From: Methylocystis sp. MJC1
Lineage (GTDB): Bacteria > Pseudomonadota > Alphaproteobacteria > Rhizobiales > Beijerinckiaceae
Direction: 5' to 3'
NCBI RefSeq assembly: GCF_026427715.1
Contig: NZ_CP107558.1
Coordinates: 1,463,001 to 1,527,000 of the forward strand
DNA: 64,000 nucleotides
A model generated the notes under the pieces. The model was not told the DNA's origin and did not search any database. It saw nothing but the letters and a program-made list of their open reading frames with translations. How positions within the stretch are numbered: the stretch's first letter is position 1; every line of letters starts with the position of its first letter. Both the position numbers and the translations under genes were made by a program. Shown here one piece after another: positions 17,483 to 25,982 of the stretch.

Positions 17483-17818
17483 ATGGACCCTGACGACCGC
17501 GCATTTCTGGAAGAGATGGCGCGCACGCTCGACGCCTCGATGCGCGAACTCGAGCAAGAGGCAGATCGTCTGACGGCGATTATCGGCGAGGAACGCGTCG
17601 CCGAGCTCGCGGCCTATCTGCGCAAGGAGTTCGAGCCTGTCGATCTCGAAGAGATGCGCCGTGGCCTCGATTACGACGACCGACGCCTGTTGTCGATCTG
17701 GATACGCCTGGAACGAAATCGCAGCCATCGCGTCGCGGCTGGACGTCGCACGATGATCCTCGACGCCGGACGCGAGGACATCGACATTACATCCTTCGAC
17801 AAGTCGAAGAACAAATGA
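17483..17818 (+). CDS. Unidentified 111-residue protein between mmoR and mmoG
   Basis: The ATG at 17483 is 4 bp after the mmoR stop, and mmoG starts 48 bp beyond the end of this gene, so all three are probably cotranscribed. The product is acidic and predicted mostly helical: MDPDDRAFLEEMARTLDASM, then RELEQEADRLTAIIGEERVA, then a basic patch (WIRLERNRSHRVAAGRR) and the end DIDITSFDKSKNK. No cysteines, metal sites or membrane segments are seen. I recognise no family. Codon use matches the neighbours. A role in regulation or maturation of sMMO is inferred from position alone. Confidence 0.75.
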   Translation: MDPDDRAFLEEMARTLDASMRELEQEADRLTAIIGEERVAELAAYLRKEFEPVDLEEMRRGLDYDDRRLLSIWIRLERNRSHRVAAGRRTMILDAGREDIDITSFDKSKNK

Positions 17819-19549
<1,731 letters not shown>

Positions 19550-19574
19550 GCTTCAAGCGGATACAAGTATCGCA

Positions 19575-19642
19575 AACAAGCGGTGCGCATGGCTCCTCCG
19601 CAGCATTTTGTTGCGGGGCTGCAGCCATGCGCGCCGCTTGTT
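19575..19642. promoter_or_regulatory. Long inverted repeat between mmoG and the mmoX promoter
   Basis: Arms of 20 bp (19575-19594 and 19623-19642; left arm begins AACAAGCGGTGCGCATGG) are complementary except for one position that can form a G-U pair in RNA. An inner CCGCA/TGCGG pairs inside the loop. It lies 26 bp after the mmoG stop and about 180 bp before the sigma-54 promoter. It could end the mmoRG transcript, although the T tract is poor, or be an upstream activator site. Confidence 0.65.
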
Positions 19643-19722
19643 CTGTGCGTTAGTTTGGCGCCGATAGCGTCCTGGCGAAATTCGTGCGCAGATCGTGCGT
19701 ATGGTTCCTTTACACATGTATC

Positions 19723-19739
19723 GCTGATCATCTTTCAGC
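19723..19739. promoter_or_regulatory. Possible activator half-site pair upstream of the mmoX promoter
   Basis: The short inverted repeat GCTGA-N7-TCAGC lies about 100 bp upstream of the sigma-54 promoter, at the usual distance of enhancer-like sites. Five-base arms occur often by chance, so this is only a candidate MmoR site. Confidence 0.2.
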
Positions 19740-19820
19740 ATCGGCGCCATCGCTCAAGGGATATTTCGACATCACCACAAATCCTTTGCAAACGCTTCGA
19801 TTCACGAATCTCGTGATGAC

Positions 19821-19835
19821 TGGCACGCGCCTTGC
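19821..19835 (+). promoter_or_regulatory. Sigma-54 (-24/-12) promoter of mmoX
   Basis: TGGCAC, five bases (GCGCC), then TTGC matches the sigma-54 consensus TGGCAC-N5-TTGC exactly. It predicts a transcript start near 19846 and a leader of about 150 bases before mmoX. A sigma-54 promoter at this place is known for the Methylosinus sMMO operon, and the activator MmoR is encoded upstream. Confidence 0.9.
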
Positions 19836-19997
19836 CAAACAAGTCGGGTCATCGCTTGCACAAGAAGCGCGGCGGTGGCGTCGAAAGGTTTCCTTATTCG
19901 AAATTTGTAAGCGAGTCGCCCGAGCAGAACGTGCGGGGCGTCACGAAAAGCAAAGCCCACGAAGCTGGAAACGATAAGTCTGGTAGGAGGAACAAGA

Positions 19998-21581
19998 ATG
20001 GCGATCAGTCTCGCAACCAAGGCGGCGACCGACGCTCTGAAAGTCAACCGCGCTCCGGTCGGCGTCGAGCCGCAAGAGGTGCACAAGTGGCTGCAGAGCT
20101 TCAACTGGGACTTCAAGGACAACCGCACCAAATACGCCACCAAATATCATATGGCGAACCAGACCAAGGAGCAGTTCAAGGTCATCGCCAAGGAATACGC
20201 CCGTATGGAGGCGGCCAAGGACGAGCGCCAGTTCGGCACTCTGCTTGACGGCCTCACCCGTCTCGGCGCCGGCAACAAAGTGCATCCGCGCTGGGGCGAG
20301 ACCATGAAGGTGATCTCGAACTTCCTCGAGGTCGGCGAGTATAACGCCATCGCCGCTTCGGCCATGCTGTGGGACTCCGCCACCGCCGCCGAGCAGAAGA
20401 ATGGCTATCTCGCGCAGGTGCTCGACGAAATTCGTCATACGCATCAGTGCGCTTTCATCAATCACTATTATTCCAAGCATTATCACGATCCGGCCGGCCA
20501 CAATGACGCCCGCCGCACGCGCGCGATTGGCCCGCTGTGGAAGGGCATGAAGCGCGTCTTCGCCGACGGCTTCATCTCCGGCGACGCCGTGGAGTGCTCG
20601 GTCAATCTTCAGTTGGTCGGCGAAGCCTGCTTCACCAATCCGCTGATCGTCGCCGTTACCGAATGGGCTTCGGCCAATGGCGATGAGATCACGCCGACGG
20701 TGTTCCTGTCGGTGGAGACGGACGAGCTGCGCCATATGGCGAATGGCTATCAGACGGTGGTGTCGATCGCCAATGATCCGGCGGCGGCCAAATATCTCAA
20801 CACCGATCTCAACAACGCCTTCTGGACGCAGCAGAAGTATTTCACGCCGGCCCTCGGCTATCTGTTCGAATACGGCTCCAAGTTCAAGGTCGAGCCTTGG
20901 GTGAAGACCTGGAACCGCTGGGTCTACGAGGATTGGGGTGGAATCTGGATCGGCCGTCTCGGCAAATATGGCGTCGAGAGCCCGCGCTCTCTGCGCGACG
21001 CCAAGCGCGACGCCTATTGGGCGCATCACGATCTGGCGCTCGCCGCCTATGCGCTGTGGCCGCTCGGCTTTTCGCGTCTGGCGCTGCCGGACGAGGAGGA
21101 CCAGGAATGGTTCGAGGCGAACTATCCGGGTTGGGCCGACCATTACGGCAAGATCTACAATGAGTGGAAGAAGCTCGGCTACGAGGATCCCAAGAGCGGG
21201 TTCATCCCCTACGCCTGGCTGCTGGAGAACGGTCACGACGTCTATATCGACCGCGTCTCGCAGGTTCCGTTCATTCCGTCGCTCGCCAAGGGCTCGGGTT
21301 CGCTGCGCGTGCACGAGTTCAACGGCAAGAAGCACTCGCTCACGGATGATTGGGGTGAGCGCATGTGGCTGACGGAGCCTGAGCGCTATGAGTGCCACAA
21401 TATCTTCGAGCAGTATGAGGGACGCGAATTGTCGGAGGTAATCGCCGAGGGCCATGGCGTTCGCTCCGACGGCAAGACGCTGATCGCCCAGCCTCACGTG
21501 CGCGGCGACAATCTCTGGACGCTCGAGGACATCAAGCGTGCGGGCTGCGTTTTCCCCGATCCGCTCTCCAAATTCAACTGA
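19998..21581 (+). CDS. mmoX: sMMO hydroxylase alpha subunit
   Basis: MmoX holds the diiron centre that oxidises methane to methanol in the cytoplasmic hydroxylase (alpha2 beta2 gamma2). The 527-residue product has all ligands in place: E114 (FLEVGEYNA), E144 and H147 (LDEIRHTHQC), E209 (QLVGEACF), E243 and H246 (ETDELRHM). C151 is also present, as in typical sMMO. A strong site, TAGGAGGAACAAG, precedes the ATG. The sequence is extremely close to that of Methylosinus/Methylocystis as I recall it. It is the first gene after the sigma-54 promoter, and 131 bp with two hairpins separate it from mmoY. Confidence 0.98.
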   Translation: MAISLATKAATDALKVNRAPVGVEPQEVHKWLQSFNWDFKDNRTKYATKYHMANQTKEQFKVIAKEYARMEAAKDERQFGTLLDGLTRLGAGNKVHPRWGETMKVISNFLEVGEYNAIAASAMLWDSATAAEQKNGYLAQVLDEIRHTHQCAFINHYYSKHYHDPAGHNDARRTRAIGPLWKGMKRVFADGFISGDAVECSVNLQLVGEACFTNPLIVAVTEWASANGDEITPTVFLSVETDELRHMANGYQTVVSIANDPAAAKYLNTDLNNAFWTQQKYFTPALGYLFEYGSKFKVEPWVKTWNRWVYEDWGGIWIGRLGKYGVESPRSLRDAKRDAYWAHHDLALAAYALWPLGFSRLALPDEEDQEWFEANYPGWADHYGKIYNEWKKLGYEDPKSGFIPYAWLLENGHDVYIDRVSQVPFIPSLAKGSGSLRVHEFNGKKHSLTDDWGERMWLTEPERYECHNIFEQYEGRELSEVIAEGHGVRSDGKTLIAQPHVRGDNLWTLEDIKRAGCVFPDPLSKFN

Positions 21582-21620
21582 TTTCCGTTCGACGGCGCAA
21601 GCTGTCGAACCGACGGGAAT

Positions 21621-21647
21621 TCCCGGCGCGTCTCGCACGCGCCGGGA
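21621..21647 (+). promoter_or_regulatory. Hairpin between mmoX and mmoY
   Basis: A perfect 10-bp stem (TCCCGGCGCG / CGCGCCGGGA) with a 7-base loop lies 40 bp after mmoX. A smaller hairpin, GTTCGAC/GTCGAAC, is just upstream. There is no T tract and the operon continues, so mRNA processing, 3'-end protection of an mmoX segment or partial termination is more likely than full termination. Confidence 0.6.
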
Positions 21648-21712
21648 TCTCGGCGGGCGATGCGCGCCCGCCCACTGCAAGCACGAACAAATCCCTTAGT
21701 GGAGGACATCTA

Positions 21713-22900
21713 ATGTCACAGCCTCAGAGCTCTCAGGTTACGAAACGAGGTCTCACCGATCCAGAGCGCGCGGCGATCATCGCCGCCGCTGTTCCGGATC
21801 ACGCGCTCGATACGCAGCGCAAATATCACTATTTCATTCAGCCGCGCTGGAAGCGCCTGTCTGAATATGAGCAACTGTCGGTCTATGCGCAGCCCAACCC
21901 CGACTGGATCGCCGGCGGCCTCGATTGGGGCGACTGGACGCAGAAGTTCCACGGCGGCCGCCCGTCCTGGGGCAATGAGAGCACCGAGCTGCGCACGACC
22001 GATTGGTATCGCCATCGCGATCCGGCCCGTCGCTGGCACGCGCCTTATGTGAAGGACAAATCGGAAGAGGCGCGCTACACGCAACGCTTCCTCGAGGCCT
22101 ATTCGTCCGAAGGCTCGATCCGCACCATCGACCCTTATTGGCGCGACGAAATTCTCAATAAATATTACGGCGCTTTGCTCTTCAACGAGTATGGCCTGTT
22201 CAACGCGCATTCGTCGGTCGGCCGCGATTGCCTGTCTGACACGATCCGCCAGTCGGCGACCTTCGCTGGTCTCGACAAGGTCGACAATGCGCAGATGATC
22301 CAGATGGAGCGCCTGTTCATCGCCAAGCTCGTCCCCGGCTTCGACGCCTCGACCGACGTGCCGAAGAAGATTTGGACGAGCGATCCGATCTACGCCGGCG
22401 CGCGTGGCACCGTCGAGGAGATCTGGCAGGGCATTCAGGACTGGAACGAGATCCTCTGGGCGGGTCACGCCGTCTATGACGCGACCTTCGGCCAGTTCGC
22501 CCGTCGCGAATTCTTCCAGCGTCTGGCGACGGTCTATGGTGACACGCTGACGCCCTTCTTCACGGCGCAGTCGCAGACCTATTTCCAGATCACCCGCGGC
22601 GCGATCGAAGACCTCTTCGTCTACAGCCTCGCTAATGATCCGGAGTTTGGCGCGCACAACCGCACCTTCCTCAACGCCTGGACCGACCATTATCTCGCGC
22701 GGTCGGTCAGCGCGCTCAAGGATTTCGTCGGCATCTACGCGAAAGTCGAAAAGGTCGCGGGCGCGACCGACCGCGCTGGCGTCAGCGAAGCGCTGCAACG
22801 CGTCTTCGGCGATTGGAAGATCGATTACGCGGAGAAGATCGGGTTCAAGATCGACGTCGACGAGAAGGTCGACGCTGTTCTCGCCGGCTACAAGAATTGA
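21713..22900 (+). CDS. mmoY: sMMO hydroxylase beta subunit
   Basis: The 395-residue beta subunit packs against MmoX in the hydroxylase and has the same helical fold without metal ligands. Diagnostic stretches are RKYHYFIQPRWKRLSEYEQL, PNPDWIAGGLDWGDWTQKFH and GGRPSWGNESTELRTTDWYR. The start ATG follows GTGGAGGACATCTA. It lies second in the operon, and mmoB starts 15 bp after its stop. The length equals that of known MmoY. Confidence 0.97.
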   Translation: MSQPQSSQVTKRGLTDPERAAIIAAAVPDHALDTQRKYHYFIQPRWKRLSEYEQLSVYAQPNPDWIAGGLDWGDWTQKFHGGRPSWGNESTELRTTDWYRHRDPARRWHAPYVKDKSEEARYTQRFLEAYSSEGSIRTIDPYWRDEILNKYYGALLFNEYGLFNAHSSVGRDCLSDTIRQSATFAGLDKVDNAQMIQMERLFIAKLVPGFDASTDVPKKIWTSDPIYAGARGTVEEIWQGIQDWNEILWAGHAVYDATFGQFARREFFQRLATVYGDTLTPFFTAQSQTYFQITRGAIEDLFVYSLANDPEFGAHNRTFLNAWTDHYLARSVSALKDFVGIYAKVEKVAGATDRAGVSEALQRVFGDWKIDYAEKIGFKIDVDEKVDAVLAGYKN

Positions 22901-22915
22901 GAAGGAAACGCTCCT

Positions 22916-23332
22916 ATGTCTAGCGCGCATAACGCTTATAACGCCGGAATCATGCAGAAGACCGGCAAGGCCTTCGCGGATGAGTTCTTCGCCGAGGAGA
23001 ACCAGGTCGTCCATGAATCCAACGCCGTGGTTTTGGTCCTGATGAAGAGCGACGAGATCGACGCGATCATCGAGGACATCGTGCTCAAGGGCGGCAAGGC
23101 GAAGAATCCGTCGATCGTCGTCGAGGACAAGGCCGGCTTCTGGTGGATCAAGGCCGACGGCGCGATCGAGATCGACGCCGCCGAAGCCTCAGACCTGCTC
23201 GGCAAGCCGTTCTCGGTCTACGACCTTCTCGTGAATGTGTCATCGACCGTCGGCCGCGCCTATACGCTCGGGTCGAAATTCACCATCACCTCGGAACTCA
23301 TGGGCCTCGATCGCGCCCTGACCGACATCTGA
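22916..23332 (+). CDS. mmoB: sMMO regulatory protein B
   Basis: MmoB (138 residues) is the small effector protein without cofactor that binds the hydroxylase and tunes oxygen activation and substrate access. Visible family features are [40 protein letters not shown] and [15 protein letters not shown], ending [13 protein letters not shown] ribosome-binding site, AAGGAAACG, precedes the ATG. Confidence 0.97.
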   Translation: MSSAHNAYNAGIMQKTGKAFADEFFAEENQVVHESNAVVLVLMKSDEIDAIIEDIVLKGGKAKNPSIVVEDKAGFWWIKADGAIEIDAAEASDLLGKPFSVYDLLVNVSSTVGRAYTLGSKFTITSELMGLDRALTDI

Positions 23333-23357
23333 TCGGTCGACGACAAGGAATGCCACA

Positions 23358-23867
23358 ATGGCGAAGAGAGAACCGATCCACGACAATTCCACTCGTGCAG
23401 AGTGGGAAGGTAAGATCCAAAAGCTGAACAGCGTGGAACAGGCGACGAGGTTCATCCAGGACTTCCGCGTCAATTACAGCTCGCCGTTCCGCAAGAACTA
23501 CGATCTCGACGTCGATTACCAATATATCGAACGAAAGATCGAGGAGCGTCTCTCGGTGCTCAAGACCGAGAAGCTCTCCGTCGCGGAACTCATCACCAAG
23601 GCGACGACCGGAGAGGACGCCGCCGCGGTGGAGGCCGCCTGGGTCGCCAAGATGAAGTCCGCCAAGAGCAAATATGAGGCGGAACGCATTCACATCGAGT
23701 TCCGTCAGCTCTACAAGCCGCCGGTTTTGCCGGTGAATGTGTTCCTGCGCACGGATGCGGCGCTCGGCACCATTCTCATGGAGCTGCGCAACACGGACTA
23801 TTACGCAACGCCTCTCGAGGGCCTGCGTAAGGAGCGCGGCGTCAAGGTCCTGCATCTGCAGGCGTGA
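23358..23867 (+). CDS. mmoZ: sMMO hydroxylase gamma subunit
   Basis: The 169-residue gamma subunit completes the hydroxylase. The product begins [20 protein letters not shown] and contains [20 protein letters not shown] and [20 protein letters not shown], as in methanotroph MmoZ. It starts 26 bp after mmoB, preceded by AAGGAATG. It is followed by a strong hairpin before mmoD. Confidence 0.97.
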   Translation: MAKREPIHDNSTRAEWEGKIQKLNSVEQATRFIQDFRVNYSSPFRKNYDLDVDYQYIERKIEERLSVLKTEKLSVAELITKATTGEDAAAVEAAWVAKMKSAKSKYEAERIHIEFRQLYKPPVLPVNVFLRTDAALGTILMELRNTDYYATPLEGLRKERGVKVLHLQA

Positions 23868-23894
23868 TGGCGTTATCCGCAGCGTAAAGAACGA

Positions 23895-23921
23895 GCGTTC
23901 GGGCGGCTTTCGCCCGAACGC
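23895..23921 (+). promoter_or_regulatory. Strong hairpin between mmoZ and mmoD
   Basis: A perfect 11-bp stem, GCGTTCGGGCG / CGCCCGAACGC, with loop GCTTT sits 27 bp after mmoZ and 25 bp before mmoD. No T tract follows. It could attenuate transcription so that mmoD and mmoC are made in smaller amounts than the hydroxylase, or act as an RNA-processing end. Confidence 0.65.
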
Positions 23922-23945
23922 CGCCTCTAGAGAGGAGAGAAAGCC

Positions 23946-24278
23946 ATGACGCTTTCGGCGGAACATGCGACGGCCGAGCAGGGGATTCTGATTCACGCGG
24001 ATTCACGCTACGCCGCCTATACGATGGACCTTGATTATATGTGGCGCTGGGAAATCCTGCGTGACGGCGAGTTTATCCAGGAAGGATGCTCACTGTCGCA
24101 GGATTCAGCGCGCGAGGCGGTCGCTCACGTGTTGAGCTACTTCAGACGGCAGGACGAAGCCGCCGGAACGCCGGGCGACAATAGCGAAGAGATCAGGCGG
24201 CTACTGCGCGCGATCGGCACGCCGGAGCCCATCAACAAGAACGGCACGACCAAAAACGAACTGGCGCAGCCAGAGTAG
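23946..24278 (+). CDS. mmoD: sMMO regulatory/assembly protein MmoD
   Basis: The 110-residue product matches MmoD (formerly OrfY) in length and position between mmoZ and mmoC. It contains DLDYMWRWEILRDGEFIQEG and SLSQDSAREAVAHVLSYF. MmoD inhibits the hydroxylase in vitro and is proposed to take part in the copper switch between soluble and particulate enzymes, competing with methanobactin. AGAGGAGAGAAAGCC is a good ribosome-binding site. The start is 78 bp after mmoZ, an unusually wide gap for this operon. Confidence 0.95.
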   Translation: MTLSAEHATAEQGILIHADSRYAAYTMDLDYMWRWEILRDGEFIQEGCSLSQDSAREAVAHVLSYFRRQDEAAGTPGDNSEEIRRLLRAIGTPEPINKNGTTKNELAQPE

Positions 24279-24295
24279 CATAGGGCGGGAGACGT

Positions 24296-25327
24296 ATGTA
24301 CCAGATTGTCATTGAGACAGAGGATGGAGAAACCTGTTCATTCGAATGCGGACCGAGCGAGGACGTCATCTCTGCGGGCCTTCGTCAGAGTGTGATTCTT
24401 CTGGCCTCCTGCCGCGCCGGCGGTTGTGCGACTTGCAAGGCCGATTGCACGGATGGGGACTATGAGCTCATTGACGTCAAGGTCCAGGCGTTGCCGCCGG
24501 ACGAGGAGGAGGATGGCAAGGTTCTTCTGTGCCGCACCTTTCCGCGCAGCGATCTACACGTCATCGTGCCCTACACCTATGATCGCATCTCCTTCCAGGC
24601 GATTCAGACCAATTGGCTCGCCGAGATCACCGAATGCGACAGGGTGTCGTCGAATGTCGTGCGGCTCGTTCTGCAGCCGTTGACGGCCGACGGCGCGGCG
24701 CCCATTTCGTTGAACTTCATGCCTGGGCAATTCGTCGACATCGAAATTCCGGGCACACATACGCGCCGCTCTTATTCGATGGCCTCGGTCGCTGAGGACG
24801 GTCGATTGGAGTTCTTCATCCGCCTGCTTCCGGATGGCGCCTTTTCCAATTATCTGCGCACGCAGGCGCGCGTCGGCCAACGCGTTGCGCTGCGTGGGCC
24901 GGCTGGCTCGTTCTCGCTGCACAAGAGCGACCGGCCGCGCTTCTTCGTCGCCGGCGGGACGGGATTGTCGCCGGTCCTGTCGATGATCCGGCAATTGCAC
25001 AAGGAGAGCGATCCGCAGCCCGCGACTCTGTTCTTCGGCGTCACCAATTATGACGAGCTTTTTTATGTCGAGGAGCTGAAGGCGCTGCAGCAATCAATGC
25101 CGGGCCTCGATGTGCAGATTGCTGTCGTGAACGTCTCGGAGGGCAATGGCGTCGCCAAGGGAACGGTGATCGACCTCCTTCACGACGAACTCGGCAGGCT
25201 CTCGGACAAGCCCGACATCTATCTCTGCGGCCCTCCGGGAATGATCGAGGCGGCGTTCGCGGCGGCTTCTTCGGCCGGCGTTCCCAAGGAACAGGTGTAT
25301 CTCGAAAAATTCCTGGCGAGCGGTTGA
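24296..25327 (+). CDS. mmoC: sMMO reductase (component C)
   Basis: MmoC (343 residues) transfers electrons from NADH through FAD and a [2Fe-2S] cluster to the hydroxylase. The N-terminal plant-type ferredoxin domain has cluster ligands C39, C44, C47 and C79 (SCRAGGCATC, LLCRTF). The FAD domain shows RRSYSMAS, and the NAD domain shows GGTGLSPVLSMI and CGPPGMIEAA. It is the last gene of the operon, followed by two terminator-like hairpins. Confidence 0.97.
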   Translation: MYQIVIETEDGETCSFECGPSEDVISAGLRQSVILLASCRAGGCATCKADCTDGDYELIDVKVQALPPDEEEDGKVLLCRTFPRSDLHVIVPYTYDRISFQAIQTNWLAEITECDRVSSNVVRLVLQPLTADGAAPISLNFMPGQFVDIEIPGTHTRRSYSMASVAEDGRLEFFIRLLPDGAFSNYLRTQARVGQRVALRGPAGSFSLHKSDRPRFFVAGGTGLSPVLSMIRQLHKESDPQPATLFFGVTNYDELFYVEELKALQQSMPGLDVQIAVVNVSEGNGVAKGTVIDLLHDELGRLSDKPDIYLCGPPGMIEAAFAAASSAGVPKEQVYLEKFLASG

Positions 25328-25355
25328 TCTGCTCGATTAGGCAATTTCCTGATCT

Positions 25356-25380
25356 CTGCCCGGCTGTGCTCGTCGGGCAG
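25356..25380 (+). terminator. First hairpin downstream of mmoC
   Basis: CTGCCCG (25356-25362) pairs with CGGGCAG (25374-25380) around an 11-base loop, 29 bp after mmoC. It lacks a T tract and stands in tandem with a stronger terminator. Confidence 0.5.
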
Positions 25381-25392
25381 GGCTCCCCAACT

Positions 25393-25425
25393 CCTGCCCG
25401 GGCAATGTCCTGGGCAGGCTTTTTC
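25393..25425 (+). terminator. Terminator of the sMMO operon
   Basis: CCTGCCC (25393-25399) pairs with GGGCAGG (25412-25418) around a 12-base loop and is followed at once by CTTTTTCC. This is the form of a factor-independent terminator, 65 bp after the mmoC stop. Confidence 0.75.
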
Positions 25426-25447
25426 CGTCAGAGCTTCATCCGCGCGC

Positions 25448-25588
25448 TCAGCGCCCTTTATACTCAAGCTCTATCTCGACTACGGTGCGCTCGGCGGCTT
25501 CGCTCGCCGCGTTCTTGAGCGCTGCATCGCCTTCGCGCCCTCCATACTGGATCACGGCGGCGAGCTTCGCGCCCACCTTCAACATCAA
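25448..25588 (-). CDS. Possible 46-residue protein
   Basis: A short reverse-strand frame starts MLKVGAKLAAVIQYGGREGD and ends VVEIELEYKGR. Third positions are GC-rich as in real genes of the window, and it fills the space between the sMMO terminator and the next locus. No family is recognised and no strong ribosome-binding site is seen. It may be a remnant. Confidence 0.3.
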   Translation of the reverse strand: MMLKVGAKLAAVIQYGGREGDAALKNAASEAAERTVVEIELEYKGR

Positions 25589-25752
25589 AGACTTCCGAAT
25601 ATCATAGCGGCGGCGCCGTGGATGCGCGCGCCGTTTCGTCAGCCTGTGCGATCAATTTGCTTGCTTATCTCTTTTCCTGATTGATTATTCCCGTCATGCC
25701 CTCGGCTGCCCAACTCGGGATGGCGTTAGCTTCATTCAAGAGGAGATTACCG

Positions 25753-25947
25753 ATGACGAAACCGGCGCTGATCGCCATTTACGCCCTGGCAGCCGCCTTC
25801 CTGCTGTATTGGCACTGGCGGCACGTTCTCGACGCTTTGCCCTTCCTGGTCGTGCTGGCCTGTCCGCTCATGCATCTCTTTATGCATCATGGCCATGGTC
25901 ACCACCACGAGAGGCGGCCCGACGATGCGGAAAAGCATGATGTCTAA
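25753..25947 (+). CDS. DUF2933 small His-rich membrane protein
   Basis: The 64-residue protein starts [20 protein letters not shown], preceded by AGAGGAGATTACC. Two hydrophobic stretches end in [20 protein letters not shown]. The [12 protein letters not shown] motif is the signature of DUF2933, a family of small membrane proteins that travels with copper and heavy-metal export genes. The Cys/Met/His cluster looks metal-binding. It lies 35 bp upstream of the copper ATPase gene and is probably cotranscribed with it. Confidence 0.85.
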   Translation: MTKPALIAIYALAAAFLLYWHWRHVLDALPFLVVLACPLMHLFMHHGHGHHHERRPDDAEKHDV

Positions 25948-25982
25948 TTGAGCAGCTGGCGCCTTGCCCAGAAGGAACCACC

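Noticed and set aside
19832..20248. Frame starting just after the mmoX sigma-54 promoter
   Set aside because: It runs out of frame through the start of mmoX, is very basic, and lies on the expected leader; the mmoX frame is certain.
21621..21647. Full terminator ending the transcript after mmoX
   Set aside because: There is no T tract, and mmoY to mmoC belong to the same enzyme and read the same way; listed as a hairpin of unknown role instead.
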